Origin: JAALKW01 sp963974485
GTDB taxonomy: Bacteria > Pseudomonadota > Gammaproteobacteria > Legionellales > Legionellaceae
Assembly (NCBI GenBank): GCA_963974485.1
Contig: CAXBBS010000016.1
Coordinates: 1 to 37,088 of the forward strand
Reading direction: 5' to 3'
DNA length: 37,088 bases
Positions 1-8,500 of the stretch are shown here, in pieces (the stretch's first letter is position 1; each line of letters starts with the position of its first letter). The position numbers and the translations under genes are program-made. A model generated the notes under the pieces. The model did not search any database, had not been told where the DNA came from, and saw only the letters and a list, made by a program, of their open reading frames with translations.

Positions 1-302
1 TGAAAAGAAGCTATTAAGTAGGCTAAAGCTGTTCGGCCATACATATCTTTAGCTTTAACGAGATCTGGAACTAATTTTAATAACTGTGCAATATCGTCAT
101 CAAGTACACCATTCGTATTCTTACCAACAAGTACATGTAACAAGGTAGGCTCTGCACCAAAAGTAGCACGAACCGTAAGGTCAGCACCCTGATTCGCTAA
201 GGTAATAACGGATGTCCTAAAGTAAGCTAATGTGCAATTACCATAATGAAAATCTGACATCAATTTTTTCAATTGTACTGTAGCTTCTGTTGGTGTAGTC
301 AT
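1..302 (-). CDS. Ankyrin-repeat protein, N-terminal part (runs off the left edge)
   Basis: The reading frame starts at ATG 302 and stays open for 100 codons to the window edge, so the C-terminus is missing. After about 30 residues it reads as ankyrin repeats: an LANQGADLTVRATFG segment followed by a TLLHVLVG helix, then a second unit ending DMYGRTALAYLIAS. These match the usual pattern of alternating N-x-G-A-D-(2)-(A/R) and G-x-T-(A/P)-L-(H/A) positions. An AAGGGG ribosome site sits about 7 nt upstream of the ATG. Ankyrin repeats mediate protein-protein contacts, and in intracellular bacteria many such proteins are secreted effectors; that role here is only inferred. No signal peptide is visible. 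Confidence 0.75.
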   Translation of the reverse strand, partial: MTTPTEATVQLKKLMSDFHYGNCTLAYFRTSVITLANQGADLTVRATFGAEPTLLHVLVGKNTNGVLDDDIAQLLKLVPDLVKAKDMYGRTALAYLIASF

Positions 303-343
303 AATAACCCCTTCTTAAATTATAAAGATCAAAATTTGAGCGC

Positions 344-372
344 ATTATACATTAAAAGTCATTATCTGTACA
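344..372 (-). promoter_or_regulatory. Sigma-70-type promoter for the ankyrin gene
   Basis: On the minus strand TGTACA (367-372, four of six matches to TTGACA) is followed after exactly 17 nt by a perfect TATAAT (344-349). It lies about 42 nt ahead of the ankyrin start codon and points toward it. Confidence 0.6.
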
Positions 373-390
373 TAAACAGGATTATTGGAC

Positions 391-424
391 CTGCGTCACT
401 GAAGGTTTATCTGCAGTGACGCAG
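391..424. repeat. Perfect 11-bp inverted repeat (hairpin or operator)
   Basis: CTGCGTCACTG (391-401) is exactly complementary to CAGTGACGCAG (414-424), with a 12-nt loop. No T-run follows on either strand, so an intrinsic terminator is unlikely. It lies just upstream of the ankyrin promoter and about 250 bp before the integrase-like gene, so it could be an operator or a mark near the left end of the element. Confidence 0.7.
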
Positions 425-676
425 ATATACCACCCCAAAGAAACCCAGTCACACCAATACTTATCAGCCTTTTGTCCTAACGCACGTCATGCGATGTCAC
501 CTTATCTCAACTAAAATTCTTGCTATACCCGTATCGCTTTGATAACGTTTCTTGTAATAGCCATATCATTCCCTAACCTCATGGCAGGACGACAAGTCGG
601 GAAACTCTTCATGGATATTCTGTCATCCGACAGATTGCATACGAATGGAATCACGCTAACTTTTCCGGGAGAGATC
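425..676. other. Intergenic stretch without a recognisable gene
   Basis: Together with the preceding promoter and hairpin this makes a 374-bp gap between divergent genes. A frame open on the plus strand from 539 is only the upstream continuation of the integrase-like frame; it has no ribosome site and no recognisable sequence. I looked here for a second copy of the 3' end of the tRNA-Thr at 4233-4308 and did not find one. Confidence 0.5.
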
Positions 677-1483
677 ATGAATAAACGTTCTTTAAGACAA
701 GCTGCAACCCTATATTTAGAATGTAATCGTCAGGGCAAATTCACAGATAGAAAACATCAAAATTACGTTATCCATAAAACGATGGATGATCTCTTTAGAA
801 TCGGCAGCACACCCCGCTCGTGGCAAGCCTTAACAACCCAAAATATTGAGGGTCTAATCAAGCATTGGCAAAAGCAAAAGCTCCGTCCGGCAACCATCAT
901 GCGTTACATGACCATTATTCGTAAATTTCTATGCGCATTAGACTGCCAAATACCTGAGATTGATAACAAAAGCCTTCAACTTACTCGCGAATACAAATCT
1001 AAGAAGAAAATCAAAATAGAACCCACCATTTGGAAAATGTTTATCGAACCCACAAGTTCCCTCATTATGGCCTTACAAACTGAATTTGGGTTAACGTTCA
1101 GTGAAGCCATTCACTTATGGCCAGGCGTACATGCACAAGAACATCAGCTTTGGATTACACGTGAAATCGCATTTAATTCACAAGATAGATTTATTCCGAT
1201 ACGAAACCAAACGCAGCACATGATTCTATCGAGATTAACTAATTTAATACATGGACATGACACCCTCATACAGTTTGAAGGTTATGATTTTATCCGTATA
1301 AAATGGCGAAATACCTTAGCTAAACATCACCTACCTACAAACAAATCATGGCGTTACCTTTATGCATATCAACGCTACCGCACCTTATTACCGACACTTA
1401 GTAAGCATGAAGCACGCCTCTTAATACAAGAGGAAATGGGTATTACATCGCGTAATACGTTATGGCTGTATTTAAACGCATAA
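677..1483 (+). CDS. Tyrosine-recombinase-like integrase with altered active site
   Basis: 268 residues from ATG 677, chosen because GGGAGAG lies just upstream; the frame is open further upstream but without a ribosome site. The N-terminal ~110 residues look like a SAM-like core-binding domain (TTQNIEGLIKHWQKQKLRPATIMRYMTIIRKFL), followed by a catalytic-type domain resembling the Phage_int_SAM_2/Integrase_1 families. Active-site inspection: the first arginine of the usual GLRxxE motif is Thr (T140 in FGLTFSEA); an HxxR motif is present (H244-EA-R247); the LGH histidine is Ile (MGI); a candidate nucleophile Y265 sits three residues from the end in LWLYL. It may be inactive, a directionality or regulatory protein, or a divergent subfamily. 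It converges on the DUF927 gene across the GGGGACA cluster. Confidence 0.7.
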   Translation: MNKRSLRQAATLYLECNRQGKFTDRKHQNYVIHKTMDDLFRIGSTPRSWQALTTQNIEGLIKHWQKQKLRPATIMRYMTIIRKFLCALDCQIPEIDNKSLQLTREYKSKKKIKIEPTIWKMFIEPTSSLIMALQTEFGLTFSEAIHLWPGVHAQEHQLWITREIAFNSQDRFIPIRNQTQHMILSRLTNLIHGHDTLIQFEGYDFIRIKWRNTLAKHHLPTNKSWRYLYAYQRYRTLLPTLSKHEARLLIQEEMGITSRNTLWLYLNA

Positions 1484-1490
1484 TATTTCG

Positions 1491-1626
1491 GGGGACAACG
1501 GGGACACGGGGGACACCGCATCCGTGCTGACTTTATTTGTCCCCAAGTGTCCCCACATGTTAATTCTACTGGGGACACCGTGAGAGCTGATGTAGCCTGA
1601 TGTCCCCATGCGTCCCCGCCGTCCCC
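1491..1626. repeat. GGGGACA/TGTCCCC motif cluster, possible replication-origin iterons
   Basis: Seven exact copies of GGGGACA or its complement occur within about 120 bp: plus strand at 1491, 1500, 1509 (9-bp period) and 1571; minus strand (TGTCCCC) starting at 1538, 1548 and 1601. Two CGTCCCC near-copies follow at 1611 and 1620. The cluster fills the gap between the convergent integrase-like and DUF927 genes. Such a density of one heptamer is far above chance. Replication proteins of satellite-like elements often bind iterons next to their own genes, so an origin is a reasonable inference, not shown. Confidence 0.75.
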
Positions 1627-1631
1627 GTGGT

Positions 1632-3383
1632 TTATTCCTCTTCCCACAAACAACTGTTAAAAACATACAAACGCGGTATCCCTATGCCAGCCACTCTAAA
1701 TTTTTGCGTTGCTCTGCCATCTTTGCCTGGCGTTAACCAACCGGCATCAAGCAGCACTCGTCCAACAACTTTAGGATCAAAGCCTGCACAAACTTCATTT
1801 TTAAATACTTCAGATAAAACCATGTAGATTCTATCCCCGTTCTCTGCGGTAGTATAAAAACCAGCACGACGATTGATGTGTTCATTATTAGGACTTCTAA
1901 GTTTATCAAAACGACTGGAACCATGTGACTCAAAAAAAGCTCGAACTTGAGAAAGAACGGCTCTATCCTCTCGATTACCATGCGAACCAAACGCATCCAA
2001 CCAGGCTCTAAAACAGGTATGAGCTGCATGAAAAGCTTCACCCTCGGCCCATCCGGTTAATCCATACTGGCTTGCCAACTCGCCAGCTGCAGCCACCAAA
2101 GCAAATCGTCTTGCCACCCTTAAAATCTGTCCTGAACAATCTGGCAAGGCGATGATGCCAACAAATTCTTGAATAATTTTAGAAATGCTACTGGATACTT
2201 CTTGACGATGATTGACAACCTTCTGTAACCAAGCCAATCCCACAGCCCCGTGATAACGGCTAGCCGCTTCTTTTAAACTCAAAGCCATGGTCTCGGGATT
2301 GGGTTCATCATGTAAACGCTCAAAAATCCCCATATTTAAACCTGCATCGGCTTCAATATCAGCCAAACGAATTTCCTGACCAGCATTGGCCCGCTGTCCG
2401 GCTCTTGCCATGAGTGCGGTCAAAGATTCTTCTCCAGCAGACAAAAAGAATAAAGACCACTTGGCAGATTTTTTTGCCGTGCCATGCCGAGAAGCACGGG
2501 TTTTACCCTGACCATTTGCAAGTAAATAAGCTGCCTCCCCTGCTTGCTTCGGATCCATTTGGCTTAATTCATCTAAAATCAACAACCCATCGTTATGCAA
2601 AGCCGCCAAGCCTTCTAAACCATTTGAAGTTGTGCGCCATAATCGAGAATAAGCCTTCGGTTCGCCCCATACAGAAGCCGCAATTTTTAAGGCCGTTGTT
2701 TTTCCTGAAGATGACGCGCCTCTAAAATGAAAGCCACCCGAATCCTCACCAACAATATTAGCTAGTGTTGGTGCAAAAGCCGTCGATAAGGCAAAAATCA
2801 AACGAGAATTACCCGAAGCCAAGCGACCAATTGAATCACGCCATGCATCGACTGTCCCAGAAACAGACAAGGCTGGCTCGATGGCATTGGTATTTTGAAA
2901 AACAACCAACTCTGAAGATTGCCCGATGAAACCTGCGGCTGTTACAAACACATCCTCATGCCAACCCAGTTTATCTACACAGCGCGCCCTCATGTCCACG
3001 GGAAAAACCTGTATGTAAGAAATCAACAAATCACGGGTTAATTTATTAGGCGATATGCTTAAACCTAACCGTGCAAGCTCCTTCCTGATTTCAGAACCAT
3101 CCCCATGTAACAAGGCAAGAGGCATGGCCCATTGATGCTTCACACCATCGTCGTCATACCATTTAAGGAGCCGTCCCCATTCACCACTTTTTTCATCTCG
3201 TGTTTTAGCCGTGATGTGAAAAGGAGAACAAATCCAACGAGAAGGCAGTTCATTACCGTCTTTATCCGTACCAAGAAAAGAAACACCTTTGGGCGTTAGC
3301 TTAAAATGACCACCTGCGTACTCACACGTTTTGAGGTGCTTTTCTTGCTTATTATCTAACGTTAACACTTGAGCTTGGTTCAT
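1632..3383 (-). CDS. DUF927-family ATPase (satellite/plasmid-type helicase)
   Basis: 583 residues from ATG 3383, preceded by GGAGAG; an in-frame ATG at 3425 lacks this. It has a P-loop GASSSGKT (residues 222-229) and a Walker B-like LLILDELSQ (D271, E272). The block from about residue 60 to 420, including the RTTSNGLEGLAA and NGQGKTRASRHG segments, is typical of DUF927 proteins, which occur in integrated plasmids, satellites and islands, often fused to or near primases. No Toprim/primase zinc motif is visible here, so initiation would need a host or other primase. The C-terminal ~150 residues may be a winged-helix DNA-binding part. Its 3' end abuts the GGGGACA cluster, consistent with a replication role. 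Confidence 0.8.
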   Translation of the reverse strand: MNQAQVLTLDNKQEKHLKTCEYAGGHFKLTPKGVSFLGTDKDGNELPSRWICSPFHITAKTRDEKSGEWGRLLKWYDDDGVKHQWAMPLALLHGDGSEIRKELARLGLSISPNKLTRDLLISYIQVFPVDMRARCVDKLGWHEDVFVTAAGFIGQSSELVVFQNTNAIEPALSVSGTVDAWRDSIGRLASGNSRLIFALSTAFAPTLANIVGEDSGGFHFRGASSSGKTTALKIAASVWGEPKAYSRLWRTTSNGLEGLAALHNDGLLILDELSQMDPKQAGEAAYLLANGQGKTRASRHGTAKKSAKWSLFFLSAGEESLTALMARAGQRANAGQEIRLADIEADAGLNMGIFERLHDEPNPETMALSLKEAASRYHGAVGLAWLQKVVNHRQEVSSSISKIIQEFVGIIALPDCSGQILRVARRFALVAAAGELASQYGLTGWAEGEAFHAAHTCFRAWLDAFGSHGNREDRAVLSQVRAFFESHGSSRFDKLRSPNNEHINRRAGFYTTAENGDRIYMVLSEVFKNEVCAGFDPKVVGRVLLDAGWLTPGKDGRATQKFRVAGIGIPRLYVFNSCLWEEE

Positions 3384-3466
3384 GAATCTCTCCAACAAGA
3401 GTTCATGGAAGGTGCACGGATGCAATAGAAAAATAACCTTCCGAGAACTGTTATATTTCTATCGAA

Positions 3467-3742
3467 TCAGTCAGCTACTACAATCGAGGACTGACCTTGA
3501 TCGCTGGTTGAATGATAGGTTTTGAGTTGCTGGATAAAAGCAAGAACTTCGCTCTTTCGATAAAGAACCTTACGACCCATTTTAAGATAAGGTACACCTT
3601 CACCAGCCCAACGATTACGTTCGAGTAATTGAGTCGAGCAATGTAAAATTGCAGCCAAGGTATTTTGATTAAAGAGTGTCGAATTTGGAGCAGATTCAAA
3701 TTCGTTTATAAGTTGCAGTCGGGATATTTCTTTTTTAGACAT
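3467..3742 (-). CDS. AlpA/excisionase-like helix-turn-helix regulator
   Basis: 91 residues from ATG 3742, with GAGG 7 nt upstream. Residues about 25-72 form a MerR/AlpA-type DNA-binding domain: a helix-turn-helix around NTLAAILHCSTQLLERNRW, then the characteristic VPYLKMGRKVLYRKSEVLAFI wing. AlpA-type proteins control excision or replication genes in P4-like islands. It is the first gene of a two-gene unit with the DUF927 gene (83 bp gap), and inverted repeats TATCAAA/TTTGATA lie just upstream at 3764-3811, a possible autoregulatory or excision site. Confidence 0.8.
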   Translation of the reverse strand: MSKKEISRLQLINEFESAPNSTLFNQNTLAAILHCSTQLLERNRWAGEGVPYLKMGRKVLYRKSEVLAFIQQLKTYHSTSDQGQSSIVVAD

Positions 3743-3763
3743 GGAATAACCTCATCAATTAAT

Positions 3764-3811
3764 TATCAAAGCAGCATCTAGCCGTCTAGCAGCAATCCTT
3801 GCTGTTTGATA
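3764..3811. promoter_or_regulatory. TATCAAA...TTTGATA inverted pair upstream of the AlpA-like gene
   Basis: TATCAAA at 3764-3770 pairs with TTTGATA at 3805-3811; the flanking AGCAGC and GCTG bases extend the symmetry imperfectly. The pair lies 22 bp from the AlpA-like start codon. The same heptamer pair recurs at 4060-4081. Binding by AlpA or an excisionase is an inference. Confidence 0.45.
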
Positions 3812-4059
3812 ACCAGTTGACACCGTAAGGTATTCCATCTGGCTACCAAAACAGATAACGTACAGTTCTTTTTATAAACTGTCGCTTTCTATTCCTTTCT
3901 AGCTTGCTCTGTAGCGGTGAACAAGCCATGGACTATTGAGATATCCTAAAACTTCATGGGCCTGCAAAGGTCACATAAGTGCTTTCTCAAAGTCTGTAAA
4001 AAGTATTGATCTGAATTCAGGGTGAAGTCAAGGCTTGTTTAGCCAAAAAATCGTGTTGT

Positions 4060-4081
4060 TATCAAATAAAAGCGTTTGATA
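4060..4081. promoter_or_regulatory. Second TATCAAA-N8-TTTGATA inverted repeat
   Basis: Perfect 7-bp arms at 4060-4066 and 4075-4081 with an 8-bp spacer, the same arms as the 3764-3811 pair. The tighter spacing looks like a dimer-binding operator. Confidence 0.45.
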
Positions 4082-4093
4082 TGTTTTCATCAT

Positions 4094-4109
4094 CAAGATT
4101 TCAATCTTG
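4094..4109. promoter_or_regulatory. CAAGATT-TC-AATCTTG palindrome
   Basis: Perfect 7-bp arms around a 2-nt centre, 13 bp right of the previous inverted repeat. No T-tract follows, so it reads as an operator-like palindrome rather than a terminator. Its binder is unknown. Confidence 0.4.
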
Positions 4110-4167
4110 TAATGTCTACAAACTTGCCTTTTTCTGACATGCAATCAAATAAATATTACAATCAACC

Positions 4168-4186
4168 TTCGACACATATTCGACAC
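4168..4186. repeat. TTCGACAC direct repeats beside the tRNA 3' end (possible integrase arm sites)
   Basis: TTCGACAC occurs at 4168-4175 and 4179-4186, an 11-bp period, 47 bp from the tRNA 3' end. Short direct repeats rich in CGACAC next to a tRNA 3' end are common arm-type binding sites of tRNA-targeting tyrosine integrases. This supports the tRNA as an attachment site, past or present. Confidence 0.45.
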
Positions 4187-4232
4187 GGAAAATTCTGAAA
4201 TGATTGGGTTTGATGTAAGTGCTTGATTTTAC

Positions 4233-4308
4233 TGGTGCCGTTGAGACGAATCGAACGCCCGACCTATTGATTACGAATCAATTGCTCTACCAACTGAGCT
4301 ACAACGGC
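4233..4308 (-). tRNA. tRNA-Thr (anticodon CGT)
   Basis: Read on the minus strand, the acceptor stem GCCGTTG (4302-4308) pairs with CAACGGC (4237-4243), followed by discriminator A and an encoded CCA (4233-4235). The D-arm GCTC-AGTTGGTA-GAGC is canonical. The anticodon arm ATTGA-TTCGTAA-TCAAT gives anticodon CGT (complement at 4273-4275), and the T-loop is TTCGATT. The T stem has two G-U pairs, which is slightly weak but acceptable. It decodes ACG. Its 3' half faces the integrative element. Confidence 0.93.
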
Positions 4309-4336
4309 AAGATGGAAACGTAGTATATATCGATGC

Positions 4337-5464
4337 CTAGTGTTGATGCAAGACCACACCTAAAGTCCAATCGGTTTCTTCATCGTTTGACGTGAGATAA
4401 ATCGATTTTCCAGAGTCCAAACCATACCCCTTTTCCATAAGAGCATGATAATAAGACGCTCTAAGACAGCTCTGAGAGAGTCGTTCGTTATCAGGGTAGT
4501 CTACAAGTAAATCAGACCACAAACGCCGGCAGACGGTGTTATTAGCCTGCTCAAGCAACCATGCATTCGTTGCGCCTAACTCATCTCGGCGAAAAGGCTC
4601 TTCTTTCAGTAAATAGGCTAAACCGCCAAGCACATACCAAGTCTTTGAGGTTGTCACCGATAGAACAGGCTGAATGGTTTTATTAACGGCATGAACCTGA
4701 TTAATAAGTTGGCTGACGGCTTCTTCGCAATGCTCTGCGTCACCATGACCCACAGAACCATCAGGAAGTGGATAACCCTCAGGAAAACATGCAGGGCTGT
4801 TTAGAAATTGTTGCCCCACTAAAGTAGCTCCAAGCCCTAAAAAACTACGTACAAATAATGTAATATCTTGATGTTCAACTTCAACATGAACCAAATCATC
4901 GGGGTTTATGCCGTCAGAAGAAGCTACCGGTGCGACGATTTGAACTGATGCGCCCCCCATATCCATCACCCCGACCTCTTCGTGTACGCCGCCAGGAAGA
5001 ATGTTCCGCTCATGATTCACAGCAAGCCATGCAAACACACCTTCTTCGCGCCCAGTGATAGTTTTTGCCTCAATAAGATTCCACGCTGAAGCGTCAAACC
5101 AATGATGAGCGGCAGAGTAATAAGTTTCTTGTTGTTCATGAGATAATAAGCGCATACCGGCTGTGGCATAAAAATAAACAGGGATGTGTTCTGGAGCACC
5201 ATCAAATAAATTTTTTAAATAAGCATCAATCACCGATTGCTTGGATTCAAGCGAGGCATACCCAGGGGTGATTTTGTTGAACCAAACCTCGTTCGCCCCC
5301 TCTATTTTATGATCGCAATCGTAGGCATAAACATGCAAACGCGAACCGGTACTACCCACATCAACCACACCTACCATGCATTTTCGCGCAGGTGATGCCT
5401 CAAAGGCCATCACATCACCTAGCAAACCCCAAGATATGAGAACAAACAAAACGGAACGAAGCAT
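4337..5464 (-). CDS. Secreted GDA1/CD39-family nucleoside triphosphate diphosphohydrolase
   Basis: 375 residues. A signal peptide is likely (MLRSVLFVLISWGLLGDVMA, cleavage near residue 20). The apyrase conserved regions are all readable: ACR1 DVGSTGSR (35-42), ACR2 ATAGMR (100-105), ACR3 GREEGVFAWLAVN (138-150, containing the catalytic glutamate E140/E141), ACR4 MDMGGASVQ (167-175), and a probable ACR5 at WYVLGGLAYLL. Enzymes of this family hydrolyse NTPs and NDPs to NMP, here in the periplasm or outside the cell. The family is mainly eukaryotic; Legionella pneumophila carries homologues needed for normal intracellular growth, so a host-facing role is a fair inference. It has its own predicted promoter, 80 bp downstream of the NRPS gene. 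Confidence 0.92.
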   Translation of the reverse strand: MLRSVLFVLISWGLLGDVMAFEASPARKCMVGVVDVGSTGSRLHVYAYDCDHKIEGANEVWFNKITPGYASLESKQSVIDAYLKNLFDGAPEHIPVYFYATAGMRLLSHEQQETYYSAAHHWFDASAWNLIEAKTITGREEGVFAWLAVNHERNILPGGVHEEVGVMDMGGASVQIVAPVASSDGINPDDLVHVEVEHQDITLFVRSFLGLGATLVGQQFLNSPACFPEGYPLPDGSVGHGDAEHCEEAVSQLINQVHAVNKTIQPVLSVTTSKTWYVLGGLAYLLKEEPFRRDELGATNAWLLEQANNTVCRRLWSDLLVDYPDNERLSQSCLRASYYHALMEKGYGLDSGKSIYLTSNDEETDWTLGVVLHQH

Positions 5465-5494
5465 AATACATGATGCCCAATAAAAATTTACAGA

Positions 5495-5523
5495 AGTTTA
5501 CGTTGTGTTTAAGAACCAGTCAA
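5495..5523 (-). promoter_or_regulatory. Predicted sigma-70 promoter of the NTPDase gene
   Basis: On the minus strand TTGACT (5518-5523) and TAAACT (5495-5500) are separated by exactly 17 nt, about 30 nt before the start codon. The -35 matches five of six consensus bases and the -10 four of six. This would let the NTPDase be transcribed independently of the NRPS gene. Confidence 0.45.
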
Positions 5524-5544
5524 TATAACCCGTGTTCCCATCTA

Positions 5545-8500
5545 TTAATTTAGAATATTCAACAAAAACTGACCTAACTGATTACGAAAATCAGGATGTA
5601 GATTAGCAGATAAAGCTAAACAAGGCGTGTTTGATTCAACATTTTTAAATATACACACATCCAGCACGTCATCTATCTTCAATATATCTTGCTGCGATGC
5701 ATGCGTTGCACAACTCGCCCGACCAAACAGTCCCGCTGGATCTTGGTAAGAACTTTGGTGCTGCTCCGAGAAAAAATTATTCCAGATATTGACATTAATA
5801 ACAAATCCTCGCTTACCATCGAGATTCGCTAATCGCTTACACGCATTGAGTATAGGCGAGCTCAAATGATAAGGCTTGTTTTTTATTTTATGACACACCT
5901 TTTCAACGCATGAAATCAAAAGCGACTGTAGACCTTTTTGAGAGCAGTTTAAATCACCAATCGCCGATAACTTAACCAAACTCGAAGAATATTGATGTTC
6001 AGAAGTTTCTAACGCTGAGCTTTGCACTTGCTTAGCTAATTTTGCAAGCGTTTCATGATTGCTGAGATCTAATTTTATTGCCTGTGCACGTAAAAAACAC
6101 CCAATAACGTTGTCATAACATGGATTTTCACGTGTTGATTTAACGCTATTAATAAACAAACGTTTGGGTATATCCATATCATTCTCGCAGCAATGCCTGA
6201 GTGCAAACCCAACAGACGCACAGAGAAAATCACTTAACGTAACGGCGTGTTCCACACAAAATTTACGCCATGCACGTTGTTTTTCTTCATCAATAGTAAA
6301 AAAAGACGAATAACTATACCCTGTTTTTTCCATATTAGAAAAACGATGCTTTATAGGAAATGAAAAAAGCTCGGCGTCATTTAGATAGTCTTTCCAAAAA
6401 GCTTCGTCATGCTCCACGGAGGAGCGTACCACATACTCTTCATGCTGAACGTAAGATTCAAAAGCATCCTCTTCAACCAGAGTATTGTCTGTCGACTCAC
6501 GTGAATAAAATAAATATGCATCCGAGAGATCACGAAATAAAATCTCAAGTGATTGTTGATCAGACACCATATGAGGCATGGCAAGCTGTAGTTCGATGCG
6601 CTGATGTTTTAGTTTAAACAGTTTTGCACGAAGAAAAGGTTTTTTATTAGACCAAGCTTGATATGCATCTAATTCTTGCATTGATTGATTCAAGCTTTCT
6701 TCAATAAAATTATGATGAGCATTATCTAAAAACACATGCTCTTCCCAAACAAGGCTTTGTCGTGCTTGTTTTTTTTGCATAGGTAAAAACCGATGTATAG
6801 CATACGACAATGCATCATGTTTTTGGATCACAGCTTGTAACGCACGATTTAAAATACGATGATCTAACGGACCTTCAACACGGCGACGCCCTACGACATT
6901 GAGCTTTTTGACTTTTGAATCAAAAATATTCGAAACCCATAAAACAAATTGAAAATCAGTCAATGGCATCCACGAAGAAGCTTGCTTTACATTTTTTACT
7001 TGGAGCTTAGGCTGATAATCAGGGGCCGCAAGCACTCGATCACTAAACTCGAGAACAGAGGGTGCCTGATACAAATCGACAAGGCGGACATCTTTGCCCA
7101 GCGTTTGTTTTACGCTCACAACAATGCGTACAGCCAATAATGAATGCCCGCCCAATTCAAAAAAATTATCTTCGATACTCATCCCTAACAAACCTAAAGA
7201 CTCACACCAGATCTTAAGTAACGATGCTTGCATGCGTGTCACATGTGAGCATTCATGTTGTCGTGTTTGCTCAGGTTTGAGTAAGGCTTTACGATTTAAT
7301 TTTCCACTACTATTGAGCGGTAAATGCTCAAGATACATAAACCGTTTAGGAATCATGAACTCCGGTAACGCTAGAGTTAAGCTCTGTTTTAACGCATCTT
7401 CTGAATACGATGTTTTATCCGCCCTACAGATATAAGCAACCAACTGTTCCCCATGAATAATTACAGCACAATCCCGCACGCCGAAACAGCCTCGTATATG
7501 GGCCTCAATGTCTTCCAACTCAAGACGATAACCATGTAATTTTACTTGATTATCCATACGCCCATAAATAACAAACTCACCTTCGTCCGTCATGCAGGCA
7601 ACATCCCCGGTGCAATACAACCGCTGCCCTTGTGCGCCAGGGTGCATAACAAATTTTTCGCACGTTAAATCCTCCTGCCCCATATATCCCTCAGCCAGAC
7701 CCAAGCCGCCGATGTATAACTCCCCTTTTTTACCTGACGGCATGATCTGCATTGAGGTATCGAATACATACATCTCTAAATTATGAATAGGTTTTCCTAC
7801 CGTGATGTTTTTATCTGATTGGATTTTTTTTAACGAACACCAAATCGTCGCCTCCGTTGGTCCATACATATTCCATAATGACATCACGTGCGGCAATAAA
7901 TATTCAGCTACTTCCGTTGTTAAAGGCTCACCCCCACACAAAGCAACCAAATCGTGCTTTCCTTGCCAACCTGAATCATGCAACATCCGCCAAAATGAAG
8001 GCGTCGCTTGTAATAAAGTTACGGGATGTTCTTGTAATATATTTTGAATGCATAAAGGATCTTTATGTTCAGTTTCATTCGCTAAAAATAATGTTTTATG
8101 CTGCCAAAGAGGTAAAAATAATTCTAGCGCGGCAATATCAAATGTAAACGTCGTGGTAGCTAAAACCATCGCATCCGCTTCATTTAAAAAATGATGAGAC
8201 ATGCTCGTTAAAAAATTATCTAAAGCACCCCGCGAAACGCATACACCTTTAGGTGTGCCTGTTGAGCCTGATGTATATATAATATATGCGAGCTTCTCAC
8301 GACAAGGAGGTTTTTGTATAAGCTTATATGTTTCGGCGTAACCCGCGTCTTCGATATCAGCAAGAGCCCATACATGACAAGGTAAATCCGCATATGCATC
8401 ATGATGTTCAGATGCATCATGAAGCAATAATGCCACATGACTATCTTCACATATGGCGCGTATGCGCTCCAAAGGTGTCTCAGGATCGACTGGAATATAA

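Larger units (their letters stand above)
677..4232. mobile_element. Compact integrative element or remnant (integrase-like, DUF927, AlpA-like)
   Basis: Three mobile-element gene types, a GGGGACA cluster, operator-like inverted repeats and arm-like direct repeats lie together, ending at the 3' side of a tRNA-Thr. The right limit at the tRNA is plausible. The left limit is not established: no copy of the tRNA 3' end was found between 1 and 676, so the left end may lie beyond the window, or the element may have decayed. The given coordinates cover only the supported core. Confidence 0.5.
3743..4232. other. 490-bp gene-free control and attachment region
   Basis: No plausible coding frame with a ribosome site was found. 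The stretch carries two TATCAAA/TTTGATA inverted pairs, a palindrome at 4094-4109 and a TTCGACAC direct repeat at 4168-4186, then meets the 3' end of tRNA-Thr. In P4-type islands an integrase gene normally occupies this tRNA-proximal place; none is present here. Confidence 0.55.

Noticed and set aside
391..424. Intrinsic terminator at the 11-bp hairpin
   Set aside because: Neither strand has a T-tract after the stem, and the genes on both sides start, rather than end, near it.
539..676. 46-codon N-terminal extension of the integrase-like frame
   Set aside because: No ribosome site at 539 and no domain similarity in the extension; ATG 677 has GGGAGAG just upstream.
1491..1626. CRISPR array at the GGGGACA cluster
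   Set aside because: The repeated unit is only 7 bp, occurs on both strands and has irregular spacing; no cas genes are present.
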